A program made the position numbers and the translations under genes. 5,711 bases of DNA from an uncultured Eubacteriales bacterium. Lineage in GTDB: Bacteria > Bacillota_A > Clostridia > Christensenellales > Aristaeellaceae. How positions within the stretch are numbered: position 1 is the stretch's first letter; every line of letters begins with the position of its first letter. The stretch is from positions 1-5,711 of the forward strand of contig USEE01000111.1 in the NCBI GenBank assembly GCA_900553645.1. Reading direction: 5' to 3'. The notes beneath the pieces were generated by a model. That model did not search any database, was not told where the DNA came from, and saw only the letters and a program-made list of their open reading frames with translations. Positions 1 through 5,538 of this stretch are shown here, one piece after another.

Positions 1-522
1 AGCGCGCGCGAAGATTTGCGGCGCATAATCGACGACCTGACCAGCCAGATGAGCCAGCAGTTTATAAGTCAGTTCAGGCTCTTAAACGAGCGTTTCGGCG
101 CGACGTTCAAGGCGCTGTTCGGCGGCGGCAGTGCAAAGCTGATTTTGCAGGATGAGGGCGACGCGCTCAACTGCGGCATAGACATCGCCGCTCAGCCGCC
201 CGGAAAGAAGCTGCAAATGCTCAGCCTCCTGTCCGGCGGTGAGCGTGCGCTTACCGCAATCGCGATACTGTTCGCGATGCTGGACATACGTCCCACGCCG
301 TTTTGCATACTGGACGAGATCGAGGCCGCGCTGGACGACGCGAACATCGACAACTTCGCACAGTACCTCAGCCGCTATTCCGAAAAGACGCAGTTCATCG
401 TGGTCACACACCGCAAGGGCACGATGGAGTGCTGCGACACGCTGTACGGCGTGGCGATGGAGGAAAAGGGCGTAAGCCGCATGGTTTCGGTCGCGCTAGC
501 CGACGCGCAGCGTGCGGTTTGA
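1..522 (+). CDS. smc: Chromosome segregation protein SMC, C-terminal fragment
   Basis: This is the 3' end of smc; the reading frame is open from base 1 and ends at TGA 520-522, leaving 173 residues. SMC is the ATPase of the bacterial condensin (with ScpA and ScpB) that compacts and segregates the chromosome in the nucleoid. The fragment contains the C-terminal half of the ATPase head. The end of the coiled coil (about residues 1-30) leads into the head. The ABC signature LSGGE is at fragment residues 77-81 (bases 229-243). Walker B is PFCILDE, with the Asp-Glu pair at residues 105-106, followed by the D-loop region EAALDDAN. A switch-like FIVVTHRKGTME segment comes next. The N-terminal Walker A, hinge and most of the coiled coil lie upstream of the window. 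Immediate proximity to ftsY is the usual Firmicutes arrangement. SMC is distinguished from RecN, SbcC and Rad50 by this exact signature and D-loop wording and by the ftsY neighbour. Confidence 0.96.
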   Translation, partial: SAREDLRRIIDDLTSQMSQQFISQFRLLNERFGATFKALFGGGSAKLILQDEGDALNCGIDIAAQPPGKKLQMLSLLSGGERALTAIAILFAMLDIRPTPFCILDEIEAALDDANIDNFAQYLSRYSEKTQFIVVTHRKGTMECCDTLYGVAMEEKGVSRMVSVALADAQRAV

Positions 523-523
523 G

Positions 524-610
524 AAGCGCAGAACTTGCGGATTGAAGATATGCAGGCTGAGGCAGAATGAGGGCGGCTTGTACTGTTCATGCGGTAAGCG
601 CAACTTGCGG
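524..610 (+). repeat. Imperfect direct repeat of a short hairpin motif
   Basis: AAGCGCAGAACTTGCGG at 524-540 recurs as AAGCGCAACTTGCGG at 596-610, differing by a 2-base deletion. Each copy can itself fold through its CGC and GCG parts. The first copy starts two bases after the smc stop codon. The two copies could come from a local duplication. At 15-17 bases, chance similarity is unlikely but not excluded. Confidence 0.4.
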
Positions 611-631
611 CTTATGCCTCAGCTTTAAAAC

Positions 632-660
632 TTAAATTCAGCCAACCACTATTTAATATA
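632..660 (+). promoter_or_regulatory. Possible weak promoter for ftsY
   Basis: An AT-rich patch precedes ftsY. A poor -35 (TTAAAT, 632-637) and a partial -10 (TAATAT, 654-659) are 16 bases apart. The matches to consensus are about 3 of 6 and 4 of 6. The patch stands out from the GC-rich surroundings but could simply be AT-rich untranslated leader. Confidence 0.22.
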
Positions 661-677
661 TAGACAGCAAAGCATTT

Positions 678-682
678 GGAGG
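678..682 (+). promoter_or_regulatory. Ribosome binding site fixing the ftsY start
   Basis: GGAGG at 678-682 lies 8 bases before the ATG at 691. It overlaps an upstream in-frame TTG at 676, so the true start is the ATG. Confidence 0.9.
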
Positions 683-690
683 GTGTAAAT

Positions 691-1614
691 ATGGCCAGAG
701 AAGAAAAGGAAAAGAAGGGCTTTTTCAGTAAACTGAAGGAAAGCCTTTCGCGCACGCGCGATAACCTGTCGGGCAGGGTAGATCAGCTCGTCGCCAATTA
801 CGAGGAGCTGGACGACGATTTTTACGACGAGCTGCTGGATATATTGATACTGGCCGACGTGGGCGTAAAAACCTCAACCATGGTCGTGGACAAGATCAAG
901 GCTGAGGCGCGCGAAAAGAAGATCGGCGATCCCAAGCAGGTCAAGCAGATGCTGATCGACATATTGGTTGATATGATGAAGGACACCGACCTGCGCTTCC
1001 CGTCGCCCACCGTGCTGATGGTAATCGGCGTAAACGGCGTGGGCAAGACCACCACCATAGGCAAGCTCGCCACGCGCTTTCAGTATATCGGCCGCAAGGT
1101 AATCATCTGCGCGGGCGATACCTTCCGCGCCGCCGCCGCCGACCAGCTCGAAATCTGGGCCAAGCGCGCCAACACAATGATCGTGCGCCAGCACGAGGGC
1201 GCTGACCCCGCCGCAGTGCTGTTCGACGCGATACAGGCGTCCAAGGCGCGTCAGGCCGACGTGCTTATCGTGGATACCGCGGGCCGTCTGCACAACAAGG
1301 CGCACCTGATGGAGGAATTGAAGAAGATGGCGCGCGTGGTGGGCCGTGAGTGGCCCGAGGCCGAGTTCCGCACGCTGCTGGTCGTGGACGCGACCACCGG
1401 CCAGAACGGTGTGGAACAGGCGCGCATATTCAAAGACGTGGCCAAGCTGGACGGCATAATACTGACCAAAATGGACGGCACGGCCAAGGGCGGCATCGCC
1501 GTCGCGATACGTCAGGAGCTGGGCCTGCCCGTGCGATATATCGGCGTGGGCGAGGGCATAGAGGATTTGCAGCCGTTTGACGCGCGCGAGTTTATCGAGG
1601 CGATATTCGGATAA
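691..1614 (+). CDS. ftsY: Signal recognition particle receptor GTPase FtsY
   Basis: FtsY is the SRP receptor. It binds Ffh at the inner face of the membrane, and the two GTPases hydrolyse GTP together to hand the ribosome-nascent chain to SecYEG. The start is the ATG at 691, giving 307 residues. Residues 1-28 form a very short basic, amphipathic N-terminus (KGFFSKLKESLSRTRDNL), typical of Gram-positive FtsY and a likely membrane-targeting helix; the long acidic A domain of enterobacteria is absent. The N domain spans about 30-100 and the G domain about 105-307. Visible GTPase motifs are G1 GVNGVGKT (113-120), G2 DTFRAAA (143-149), G3 DTAGR (195-199), G4 TKMD (259-262) and G5 GVGEG (285-289). 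It ends in the typical GIEDLQPFDAREFIEAIFG. No M domain follows, which separates it from Ffh, and no flagellar context suggests FlhF. Its stop codon overlaps the next start by one base. Confidence 0.98.
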   Translation: MAREEKEKKGFFSKLKESLSRTRDNLSGRVDQLVANYEELDDDFYDELLDILILADVGVKTSTMVVDKIKAEAREKKIGDPKQVKQMLIDILVDMMKDTDLRFPSPTVLMVIGVNGVGKTTTIGKLATRFQYIGRKVIICAGDTFRAAAADQLEIWAKRANTMIVRQHEGADPAAVLFDAIQASKARQADVLIVDTAGRLHNKAHLMEELKKMARVVGREWPEAEFRTLLVVDATTGQNGVEQARIFKDVAKLDGIILTKMDGTAKGGIAVAIRQELGLPVRYIGVGEGIEDLQPFDAREFIEAIFG

Positions 1615-2906
1615 TGGCGGGCAGAAAAGGCTCACTAAAGGCAAGCAAGCCCGACGAGCGGGAAATGGAAACGCGCAAAAAATCCTCAAAGAAACCGGCA
1701 AAAACCGACGCGCCGCCGTGGGACGATGCTGACGAAGATGCTAAGGCATCGGACAGCCAGCCAGACGTGCCCGACTGGGGCGGCGACGGCAATGCTAAGG
1801 CGGTCAAAAAACCGCGCGCTTCATCAAAAACCAAATCTGCGGCCAAGCCCTCGCAAAAGCCAAAGTCTGCCTATGCAGACGAAGCACCGCCTGAATCGCC
1901 GCCCGCACGCAGCCGCACCGCGCGTACCGAGCATTTATCCCAGCGCGCCGCGCCGCGCGACAATAAGCTCACGCTGACCGTGACGGTCGATGGCGGCGAC
2001 GACGAGCAGTTCGACCTGCTGTGTGACGGGCGCGCATACTGGGGCGGTTATGAAGCGCCGTATCGGTTCGAGCTGGGGCTGACCCCGGGCGAACACGAAC
2101 TGCGCATAAGACAGCGCCACGCGCTGGACAGACAGCCCAGCCGCTTTGTGCCGCTGGCGCTGGAACTGATGCTGGGCGACGGGCTTAAATACGAATACGG
2201 CCCGTACTGCGCGGCGCTGGACGCGCGCATAGACATAAGCGCGGACGCAAAGCTAAGTGTGAAGTATGCGCTTGACGGGCGCGTGGGCCGGTACGGCGGG
2301 CGCGCGGCGTTCACCTGCTCGGCGGGCAGGGGGCTGGACTGCGAGGTCGTTGATACGCTAATGAGCAGCACGCCCCGGCTGCGCCGCCGGTGGATTACGG
2401 CCAACTGCCTGACGCTGGGCGCGCTGATGCTGATTGCGCTTAGCATAGTGGCGCTGGGCGCGTATATGGCCGTTCGTCCGGGCGGTTCGGTGGGCGGCGG
2501 CGTGCTGATCGGGCTTGTGGGGCTTTTGATGGCGCTGGGCTGTGCGGGCGTGACGGGCGCGGTGCATTCGGCGCTGGACGGCGAATACGCGCCTGAAATG
2601 GAATTCCCAAAGCCTAAGCAAAAGCGCAAACGCAGTGCAAACGCTGGCGAGCAGCCGGACGATGCAGATGGTACGCCGGATTCCGACGCTCCATCAAAGC
2701 CAAAGCGCAAGCGCGCGTCCACAAAGAAGCCGCGCGCAAAGTCCAATGCGGCGCAGGAAAACGACTATGACGGCGCATACGATGACGCGGACGAGATGGG
2801 CGAGTTTGAGGAAGCGGGTTTGTCCACAGCCGACCTCAGCCCGGATCAGCTGAAGGCCGCAAAAAAGCAGCTCATGCGAAAACTGGGCGGCGAGGATGAG
2901 GAGTAA
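1614..2906 (+). CDS. Unrecognised membrane-hairpin protein with charged disordered tails, coupled to ftsY
   Basis: I do not recognise this 430-residue protein. Its ATG overlaps the ftsY stop (TAATG), and no good ribosome binding site is seen, so translation is probably coupled to ftsY; an in-frame ATG at 1665 is an alternative start. Residues 1-117 are low-complexity, rich in Lys, Pro, Ala and Asp, and probably disordered. Residues 118-250 look beta-rich (LTLTVTVDGG, then FELGLTPGEHELRIR, then DARIDISADAKLSVKYALDG). The DG...P...LTPGEHELRIR spacing recalls PEGA-type or other small beta-sandwich repeats, which is only an impression. RLRRRW (255-260) precedes transmembrane helix 1 (about 261-287), a short Gly-rich turn, then helix 2 (about 296-319). 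The positive-inside rule puts both ends in the cytoplasm. The tail (332-430) has basic KPKRKR clusters, an acidic stretch (382-400) and a final predicted helix, LSPDQLKAAKKQLMRKLGG. Being real is supported by the open frame, the overlap and sensible topology. Its function is unknown. Confidence 0.85.
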   Translation: MAGRKGSLKASKPDEREMETRKKSSKKPAKTDAPPWDDADEDAKASDSQPDVPDWGGDGNAKAVKKPRASSKTKSAAKPSQKPKSAYADEAPPESPPARSRTARTEHLSQRAAPRDNKLTLTVTVDGGDDEQFDLLCDGRAYWGGYEAPYRFELGLTPGEHELRIRQRHALDRQPSRFVPLALELMLGDGLKYEYGPYCAALDARIDISADAKLSVKYALDGRVGRYGGRAAFTCSAGRGLDCEVVDTLMSSTPRLRRRWITANCLTLGALMLIALSIVALGAYMAVRPGGSVGGGVLIGLVGLLMALGCAGVTGAVHSALDGEYAPEMEFPKPKQKRKRSANAGEQPDDADGTPDSDAPSKPKRKRASTKKPRAKSNAAQENDYDGAYDDADEMGEFEEAGLSTADLSPDQLKAAKKQLMRKLGGEDEE

Positions 2907-3062
2907 ATGCTAAGGCAGACGTTCATGCCTGAACTGCCAGAGACGCACTTAACCGCCTTAAAAAGACAGCGCCATGTTTGAATGGCTGAACGCAGAACAG
3001 TGCAAAACTCGGTGCATTATATGAAACGTACTTTAAGCATCGAAAGCGTAAAGAAAAAGCGC
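2907..3062 (+). other. Gene-free spacer with weak stem-loops
   Basis: No credible gene is present. GTTCA (2921-2925) and TGAAC (2930-2934) pair around TGCC and can be flanked by GGCA (2914-2917) with TGCC (2935-2938). A competing pair is TAAGGC (2911-2916) with GCCTTA (2955-2960). A further small hairpin is GCCAT (2971-2975) with ATGGC (2982-2986). None is followed by a T-run, so a terminator for the ftsY transcript cannot be assigned. The end of this spacer becomes A-rich just before the ylxM promoter. Confidence 0.4.
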
Positions 3063-3090
3063 TTGACAAATTCTGATGATGTTGTATAAT
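3063..3090 (+). promoter_or_regulatory. Consensus sigma-A promoter for ylxM-ffh and downstream genes
   Basis: A perfect -35 TTGACA (3063-3068) and a perfect -10 TATAAT (3085-3090) are separated by 16 bases. A-rich sequence (AAAGAAAAAG, 3050-3059) lies just upstream and could act as an UP element. The expected transcription start is about 3096-3098, giving an untranslated leader of roughly 52 bases before ylxM. This is the only near-consensus promoter in the window, so it probably drives ylxM, ffh and at least part of rpsP-khpA-rimM. Confidence 0.88.
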
Positions 3091-3097
3091 TGAATCC

Positions 3098-3117
3098 GTA
3101 AAGCTGCGGGGCTTTAC
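3098..3117 (+). promoter_or_regulatory. 5'-terminal hairpin or operator at the ylxM transcription start
   Basis: GTAAAGC (3098-3104) and GCTTTAC (3111-3117) form a perfect 7-bp stem around a TGCGGG loop. The stem starts within a base or two of the predicted start of the transcript. As RNA it would be a 5' stem-loop of the kind that protects mRNAs from 5' attack. As DNA it would be a dyad able to bind a repressor. No T-run follows, so it is not a terminator. Confidence 0.6.
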
Positions 3118-3148
3118 CTTAGCGTGCAGATGCGCGGAGTGTGAGACT

Positions 3149-3517
3149 ATGAACGAAAACAGCATGAACGAAATCGACCGCCGCGTCGAGCTAGGATTGC
3201 TAATGGACTTTTACGGGCCGCTTTTGTCCGAGCGCATCGCCGAAATAATGAGCATGTACGTGCTGGAGGATTACGGCCTGAGCGAAATCGCCAAGGAAAA
3301 GGGCATCAGCCGTCAGGGCGTGTACGACGCGGTGCGGCGTGGTGAAAGCCAGCTGATGGAGCTGGAGGAAAAGCTGGGGCTTCAAAGGCGGCATGGCGAG
3401 ATGGTTTCAGCCGCGCGCCGCTGCCGGGAAGCACTCGAGCATATAACGCCGAACGAATGCGACAGACCTGCGCTTGACGAGGCGATAAGCATTCTGGACG
3501 GCATGAGCAATATGTAA
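3149..3517 (+). CDS. ylxM: YlxM-family helix-turn-helix protein (SRP-associated)
   Basis: This 122-residue protein belongs to the YlxM/p13 family (UPF0122), whose gene sits next to ffh in many Firmicutes. In streptococci, YlxM has been reported to associate with SRP components and modulate SRP GTPase activity. The family start LLMDFYGPLLSERIAEIM is clear at about residues 18-34. A sigma-region-4-like helix-turn-helix follows: YGLSEIAKEKGISRQGVYDA at 42-61, then VRRGESQLMELEEKLGL. The C-terminal 40 residues are helical and less conserved. The length is slightly above the usual 105-115, partly because of five residues before a second Met (residue 6, ATG 3164). The ATG at 3149 has GGAGT (3136-3140) 8 bases upstream and is preferred. 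It is the first gene after the consensus promoter and lies 42 bases before ffh, so it is probably co-transcribed with it. Confidence 0.95.
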   Translation: MNENSMNEIDRRVELGLLMDFYGPLLSERIAEIMSMYVLEDYGLSEIAKEKGISRQGVYDAVRRGESQLMELEEKLGLQRRHGEMVSAARRCREALEHITPNECDRPALDEAISILDGMSNM

Positions 3518-3545
3518 CTTGTAAACAAAATCGCAATTTGATCCT

Positions 3546-3551
3546 AAGGAG
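3546..3551 (+). promoter_or_regulatory. Ribosome binding site fixing the ffh start
   Basis: AAGGAG at 3546-3551 is 8 bases before the GTG at 3560. An in-frame GTG at 3551 overlaps this site and cannot be the start. Starting at 3560 gives the family-typical N-terminus [11 protein letters not shown]. Confidence 0.9.
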
Positions 3552-3559
3552 TGAAGCGT

Positions 3560-4885
3560 GTGGCATTTGAAGGGTTGGCTGAAAAGCTGCAGCAGGCTTT
3601 TCGCAAACTGTCCAGCCATGGCAAGCTGACCGAGGCGGACGTAAAGACCGCGATGCGCGACGTGCGCATGGCGCTGCTGGAGGCCGACGTCAACTACAAG
3701 GTAGTCAAGGACTTTATAGCCAAAGTGACCGAGCGCGCCGTGGGCAGCGATATACTCGACAGCCTCACGCCTTCGCAGCAGGTCATCAAGATAGTAAACG
3801 AGGAACTGACCGAGCTGATGGGCGGCCAGAACGCGCGCCTGACCTACTCGCCCACCGTGCCCACGATCTACATGCTGTGCGGTCTTCAGGGCGCAGGTAA
3901 GACCACGATGGCCGGTAAGCTCGCGCTGATGCTCAAAAAGCAGGGCAAGCGTCCGCTGCTGGTCGGCTGCGATATCTATCGCCCGGCGGCCATCAAGCAG
4001 CTTCAGGTCGTCGGCGAAAAGGTGGACGTGCCGGTATTCGAACGCGGTCAGGAAAACGTGATCGAGACTGCCCAACTGGCGATCGAGCACGCGCGCAAGT
4101 TCGGCTTCGATCCGGTAATACTGGATACCGCGGGCCGACTGCATATCGATGAAAACCTGATGGGCGAACTGCGCGATGTAAAGAGCGCCGTCAAGCCCAC
4201 TGAAATACTGCTGGTCGTGGACTCCATGACCGGTCAGGACGCGGTAAACGTCGCCGATACATTCAACAAGAATCTGGGCATCGACGGCGTAATCCTCACC
4301 AAGCTGGACGGCGATACCCGCGGCGGCGCGGCCATATCGGTAAAGGCAGTCACCGGCAAGCCCATTAAATTCTCGGGCACCGGCGAAAAGCTGACCGACC
4401 TGGAACCGTTCCACCCTGACCGCATGGCCAGCCGCATACTGGGCATGGGCGACGTACTGAGCCTTATAGAAAAGGCGCAGGACACCTTCGATGAGAAGAA
4501 CGCCGCCGAGCTGGAGCGCAAGATGCGCACCCAGACCTTCGATCTGAACGACTATCTCAAGCAGATGCAGCAGATGAAGAAGATGGGTTCGTTCGAGGAT
4601 ATACTCAAGATGATTCCCGGCATAGGCAATAAGCTGGCCGAAATCAAGATCGATGAAAAGAAGATGGGCCGCATACAGGCCATTATCCAGTCCATGACCA
4701 TGGAGGAGCGCCGCAATCCCGACATACTGGGCGCCAGCCGCAAGCGCAGAATCGCGGCGGGCAGCGGTACCACCGTGCAGGAGATAAACCTGCTGCTAAA
4801 GCAGTTTGACCAGTCGCGTCAGCTGATGAAGCAGATGATGGGTCGCGGCAAGCGCGGCCGCATGAGGATTCCGTTCTCCAAGTAA
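3560..4885 (+). CDS. ffh: Signal recognition particle protein Ffh (SRP54)
   Basis: Ffh binds SRP RNA and signal sequences emerging from the ribosome and docks on FtsY for delivery to SecYEG. With the GTG start at 3560 it has 441 residues, normal for the family. The N domain (about 1-95) includes the helix [20 protein letters not shown]. The G domain (about 100-295) has G1 GLQGAGKT (108-115), G2 DIYRPAA (138-144), G3 DTAGR (189-193), G4 TKLD (247-250) and G5 GTGEK (273-277). The M domain (about 325-441) has the Met-rich segment [19 protein letters not shown] and MIPGIG (351-356). Its RNA-binding signature is [20 protein letters not shown] (384-403). The C-terminal tail is basic and Met-containing ([16 protein letters not shown]). 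The M domain separates it from the paralogous FtsY at 691-1614. It sits between ylxM and rpsP as in Bacillus. Confidence 0.98.
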   Translation: MAFEGLAEKLQQAFRKLSSHGKLTEADVKTAMRDVRMALLEADVNYKVVKDFIAKVTERAVGSDILDSLTPSQQVIKIVNEELTELMGGQNARLTYSPTVPTIYMLCGLQGAGKTTMAGKLALMLKKQGKRPLLVGCDIYRPAAIKQLQVVGEKVDVPVFERGQENVIETAQLAIEHARKFGFDPVILDTAGRLHIDENLMGELRDVKSAVKPTEILLVVDSMTGQDAVNVADTFNKNLGIDGVILTKLDGDTRGGAAISVKAVTGKPIKFSGTGEKLTDLEPFHPDRMASRILGMGDVLSLIEKAQDTFDEKNAAELERKMRTQTFDLNDYLKQMQQMKKMGSFEDILKMIPGIGNKLAEIKIDEKKMGRIQAIIQSMTMEERRNPDILGASRKRRIAAGSGTTVQEINLLLKQFDQSRQLMKQMMGRGKRGRMRIPFSK

Positions 4886-4956
4886 CCAAATGCAAGCGTG
4901 TAGACCCCGCGCGGGTTTGCAATATATTGTTCCATGGGTCGGCAAGACCCCAATTT
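4886..4956 (+). promoter_or_regulatory. Structured leader of rpsP with competing stems
   Basis: Three pairings are visible. ACCC (4904-4907) with GGGT (4913-4916) makes a small hairpin, inside a possible outer TGCAA (4891-4895) and TTGCA (4917-4921) stem. GGGTC (4936-4940) with GACCC (4946-4950) makes a hairpin just before the ribosome binding site. GACCC (4903-4907) can instead pair with the same GGGTC (4936-4940), excluding both. The repeated AGACCCC at 4902-4908 and 4945-4951 creates the conflict. Such layouts occur in ribosomal-protein autoregulatory leaders; I cannot match it to a known one. No T-run suggests a terminator. Confidence 0.45.
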
Positions 4957-4963
4957 AAGGAGG
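4957..4963 (+). promoter_or_regulatory. Strong ribosome binding site fixing the rpsP start
   Basis: AAGGAGG at 4957-4963 is 8 bases before the ATG at 4972. It is the strongest such site in the window, fitting a ribosomal protein, and rules out the upstream in-frame TTG at 4927. Confidence 0.93.
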
Positions 4964-4971
4964 AAAATAAA

Positions 4972-5214
4972 ATGGTAAAGATTCGCCTGAAGAGGATGGG
5001 CATGAAGAAGGCCCCGTTCTACCGCATCGTAGTTATCGACAGCCGTGACGCACGCGATGGCCGCCCGATCGAGGAGATCGGCTATTTCAACCCCATGACT
5101 CAGCCCGTTGAGCTGAAGTTCGACGACGAGCGCGCCAAGTACTGGCTCGGCGTGGGCGCTCAGCCTACCCAGACCGTTAAGACGCTGCTGCGCAACGCGG
5201 GCGTGACCAAGTAA
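4972..5214 (+). CDS. rpsP: 30S ribosomal protein S16
   Basis: S16 is a primary/secondary binder of the 16S rRNA 5' domain and is needed for efficient 30S assembly. The 80-residue sequence is a full-length S16. It begins [20 protein letters not shown], the family hallmark, followed by [20 protein letters not shown] (residues 21-40). The later [25 protein letters not shown] region carries the usual kinked helix and the GAQPT turn. It ends [10 protein letters not shown]. Ile codons here are AUC or AUU only, unlike the neighbouring large genes, as expected for a very highly expressed gene. khpA starts one base after its stop codon, so the two are probably translationally coupled. Its leader is structured and may mediate feedback control. 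Confidence 0.98.
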   Translation: MVKIRLKRMGMKKAPFYRIVVIDSRDARDGRPIEEIGYFNPMTQPVELKFDDERAKYWLGVGAQPTQTVKTLLRNAGVTK

Positions 5215-5215
5215 T

Positions 5216-5461
5216 ATGGCGGAGCAGATTGACGCCGTCGCACTGGTCGAGTTTGTGGCCAAATCGCTGGTTGACGATGCAGATTCGGTTCAGGTGAAGC
5301 AAGTGGATAATCCCGAATCGACGGTGATCGAACTGCATGTCTCTCCGGACGACATGGGCAAGGTGATCGGCAAACAGGGCCGTATCGCCAAATCCATCCG
5401 TTCCGTGGTCAAGGCGGCAACCGCGCGCAGCGAGAAGCCCGTTTTTGTCGAGATTCTCTAA
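5216..5461 (+). CDS. khpA: KhpA, small KH-domain RNA-binding protein (YlqC family)
   Basis: This 81-residue protein is a single KH domain of the KhpA/YlqC family, which lies between rpsP and rimM in Firmicutes. In Gram-positives KhpA partners KhpB (EloR/Jag) as a broad RNA-binding complex affecting cell elongation and division. The family start (LVEFVAKSLVDDADSVQVKQ, about residues 10-29) is followed by a beta strand, STVIELHVSPDDMGKVIG. The GxxG loop that contacts RNA is GKQG (residues 52-55, in VIGKQGRIAKSIRSVVKAA). The protein ends FVEIL. The ATG at 5216 is one base after the rpsP stop. There is no strong ribosome binding site of its own, pointing to coupled translation. YlqD, which follows khpA in Bacillus, is absent here. 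Confidence 0.95.
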   Translation: MAEQIDAVALVEFVAKSLVDDADSVQVKQVDNPESTVIELHVSPDDMGKVIGKQGRIAKSIRSVVKAATARSEKPVFVEIL

Positions 5462-5493
5462 GCGCTGCAAGGCAAGGCCGAAGAAAACCATAC

Positions 5494-5519
5494 CATGCCG
5501 CGCAGCGATGCGCGGCATG
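5494..5519 (+). terminator. Strong hairpin between khpA and rimM (possible partial terminator)
   Basis: CATGCCGCGC (5494-5503) and GCGCGGCATG (5510-5519) form a perfect 10-bp GC-rich stem with an AGCGAT loop. The following TTGCGTTT is only a broken T-tract, and the rimM ribosome binding site begins 8 bases after the stem. It may act as a leaky terminator or attenuator lowering rimM-trmD expression relative to rpsP. It could also be an mRNA end or processing structure. The stem itself is certain; the function is inferred. Confidence 0.45.
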
Positions 5520-5538
5520 TTGCGTTTAGGAGGACAAT

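Larger units (their letters stand above)
523..690 (+). other. smc-ftsY spacer with inverted repeat
   Basis: This 168-base spacer has no convincing gene. A perfect 9-bp inverted repeat, GCTGAGGCA (556-564) and TGCCTCAGC (615-623), brackets 50 bases; a G-T and an A-T pair can extend it to 554-625. Directly inside the right arm is a small hairpin: TAAG and CGC (595-601), loop AACTT, then GCG, a bulged G and CTTA (607-614). The two helices could therefore stack. The sequence after the large stem is T-poor (TTTAAAAC), so a classical intrinsic terminator is not evident. The structure may be an mRNA processing site or a weak terminator for smc; this is inference. Confidence 0.45.

Noticed and set aside
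676..690. Upstream TTG start for ftsY.
   Set aside because: It overlaps the GGAGG ribosome binding site that serves the ATG at 691.
2048..2746. Minus-strand open frame (232 codons) opposite the hypothetical gene.
   Set aside because: The plus-strand frame is longer, overlaps ftsY in operon fashion and has sensible membrane topology. The antisense product is a Ser/Pro/Ala-rich composition artefact.
2974..3024. A 16-codon open frame (MFEWLNAEQ...) in the gene-free spacer, considered as a leader peptide.
   Set aside because: It has no ribosome binding site, lies upstream of the ylxM promoter and has no codon run suggesting attenuation.
3057..3064. AAGCGCTT palindrome overlapping the -35 box, considered as an operator.
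   Set aside because: An 8-base palindrome is expected by chance every few hundred bases, and no second copy is nearby.
3407..4414. Long minus-strand open frame (335 codons) opposite ffh, and a similar one at 874-1701 opposite ftsY.
   Set aside because: Both are antisense to highly conserved GTPase domains, have no ribosome binding site seen and give low-complexity His/Leu/Arg-rich products. Third-position GC bias of the real genes explains them.
4927..4971. Upstream TTG start for rpsP, adding 15 residues.
   Set aside because: S16 proteins begin MVKIRL; the ATG at 4972 has an ideal AAGGAGG site and the extension runs through it.
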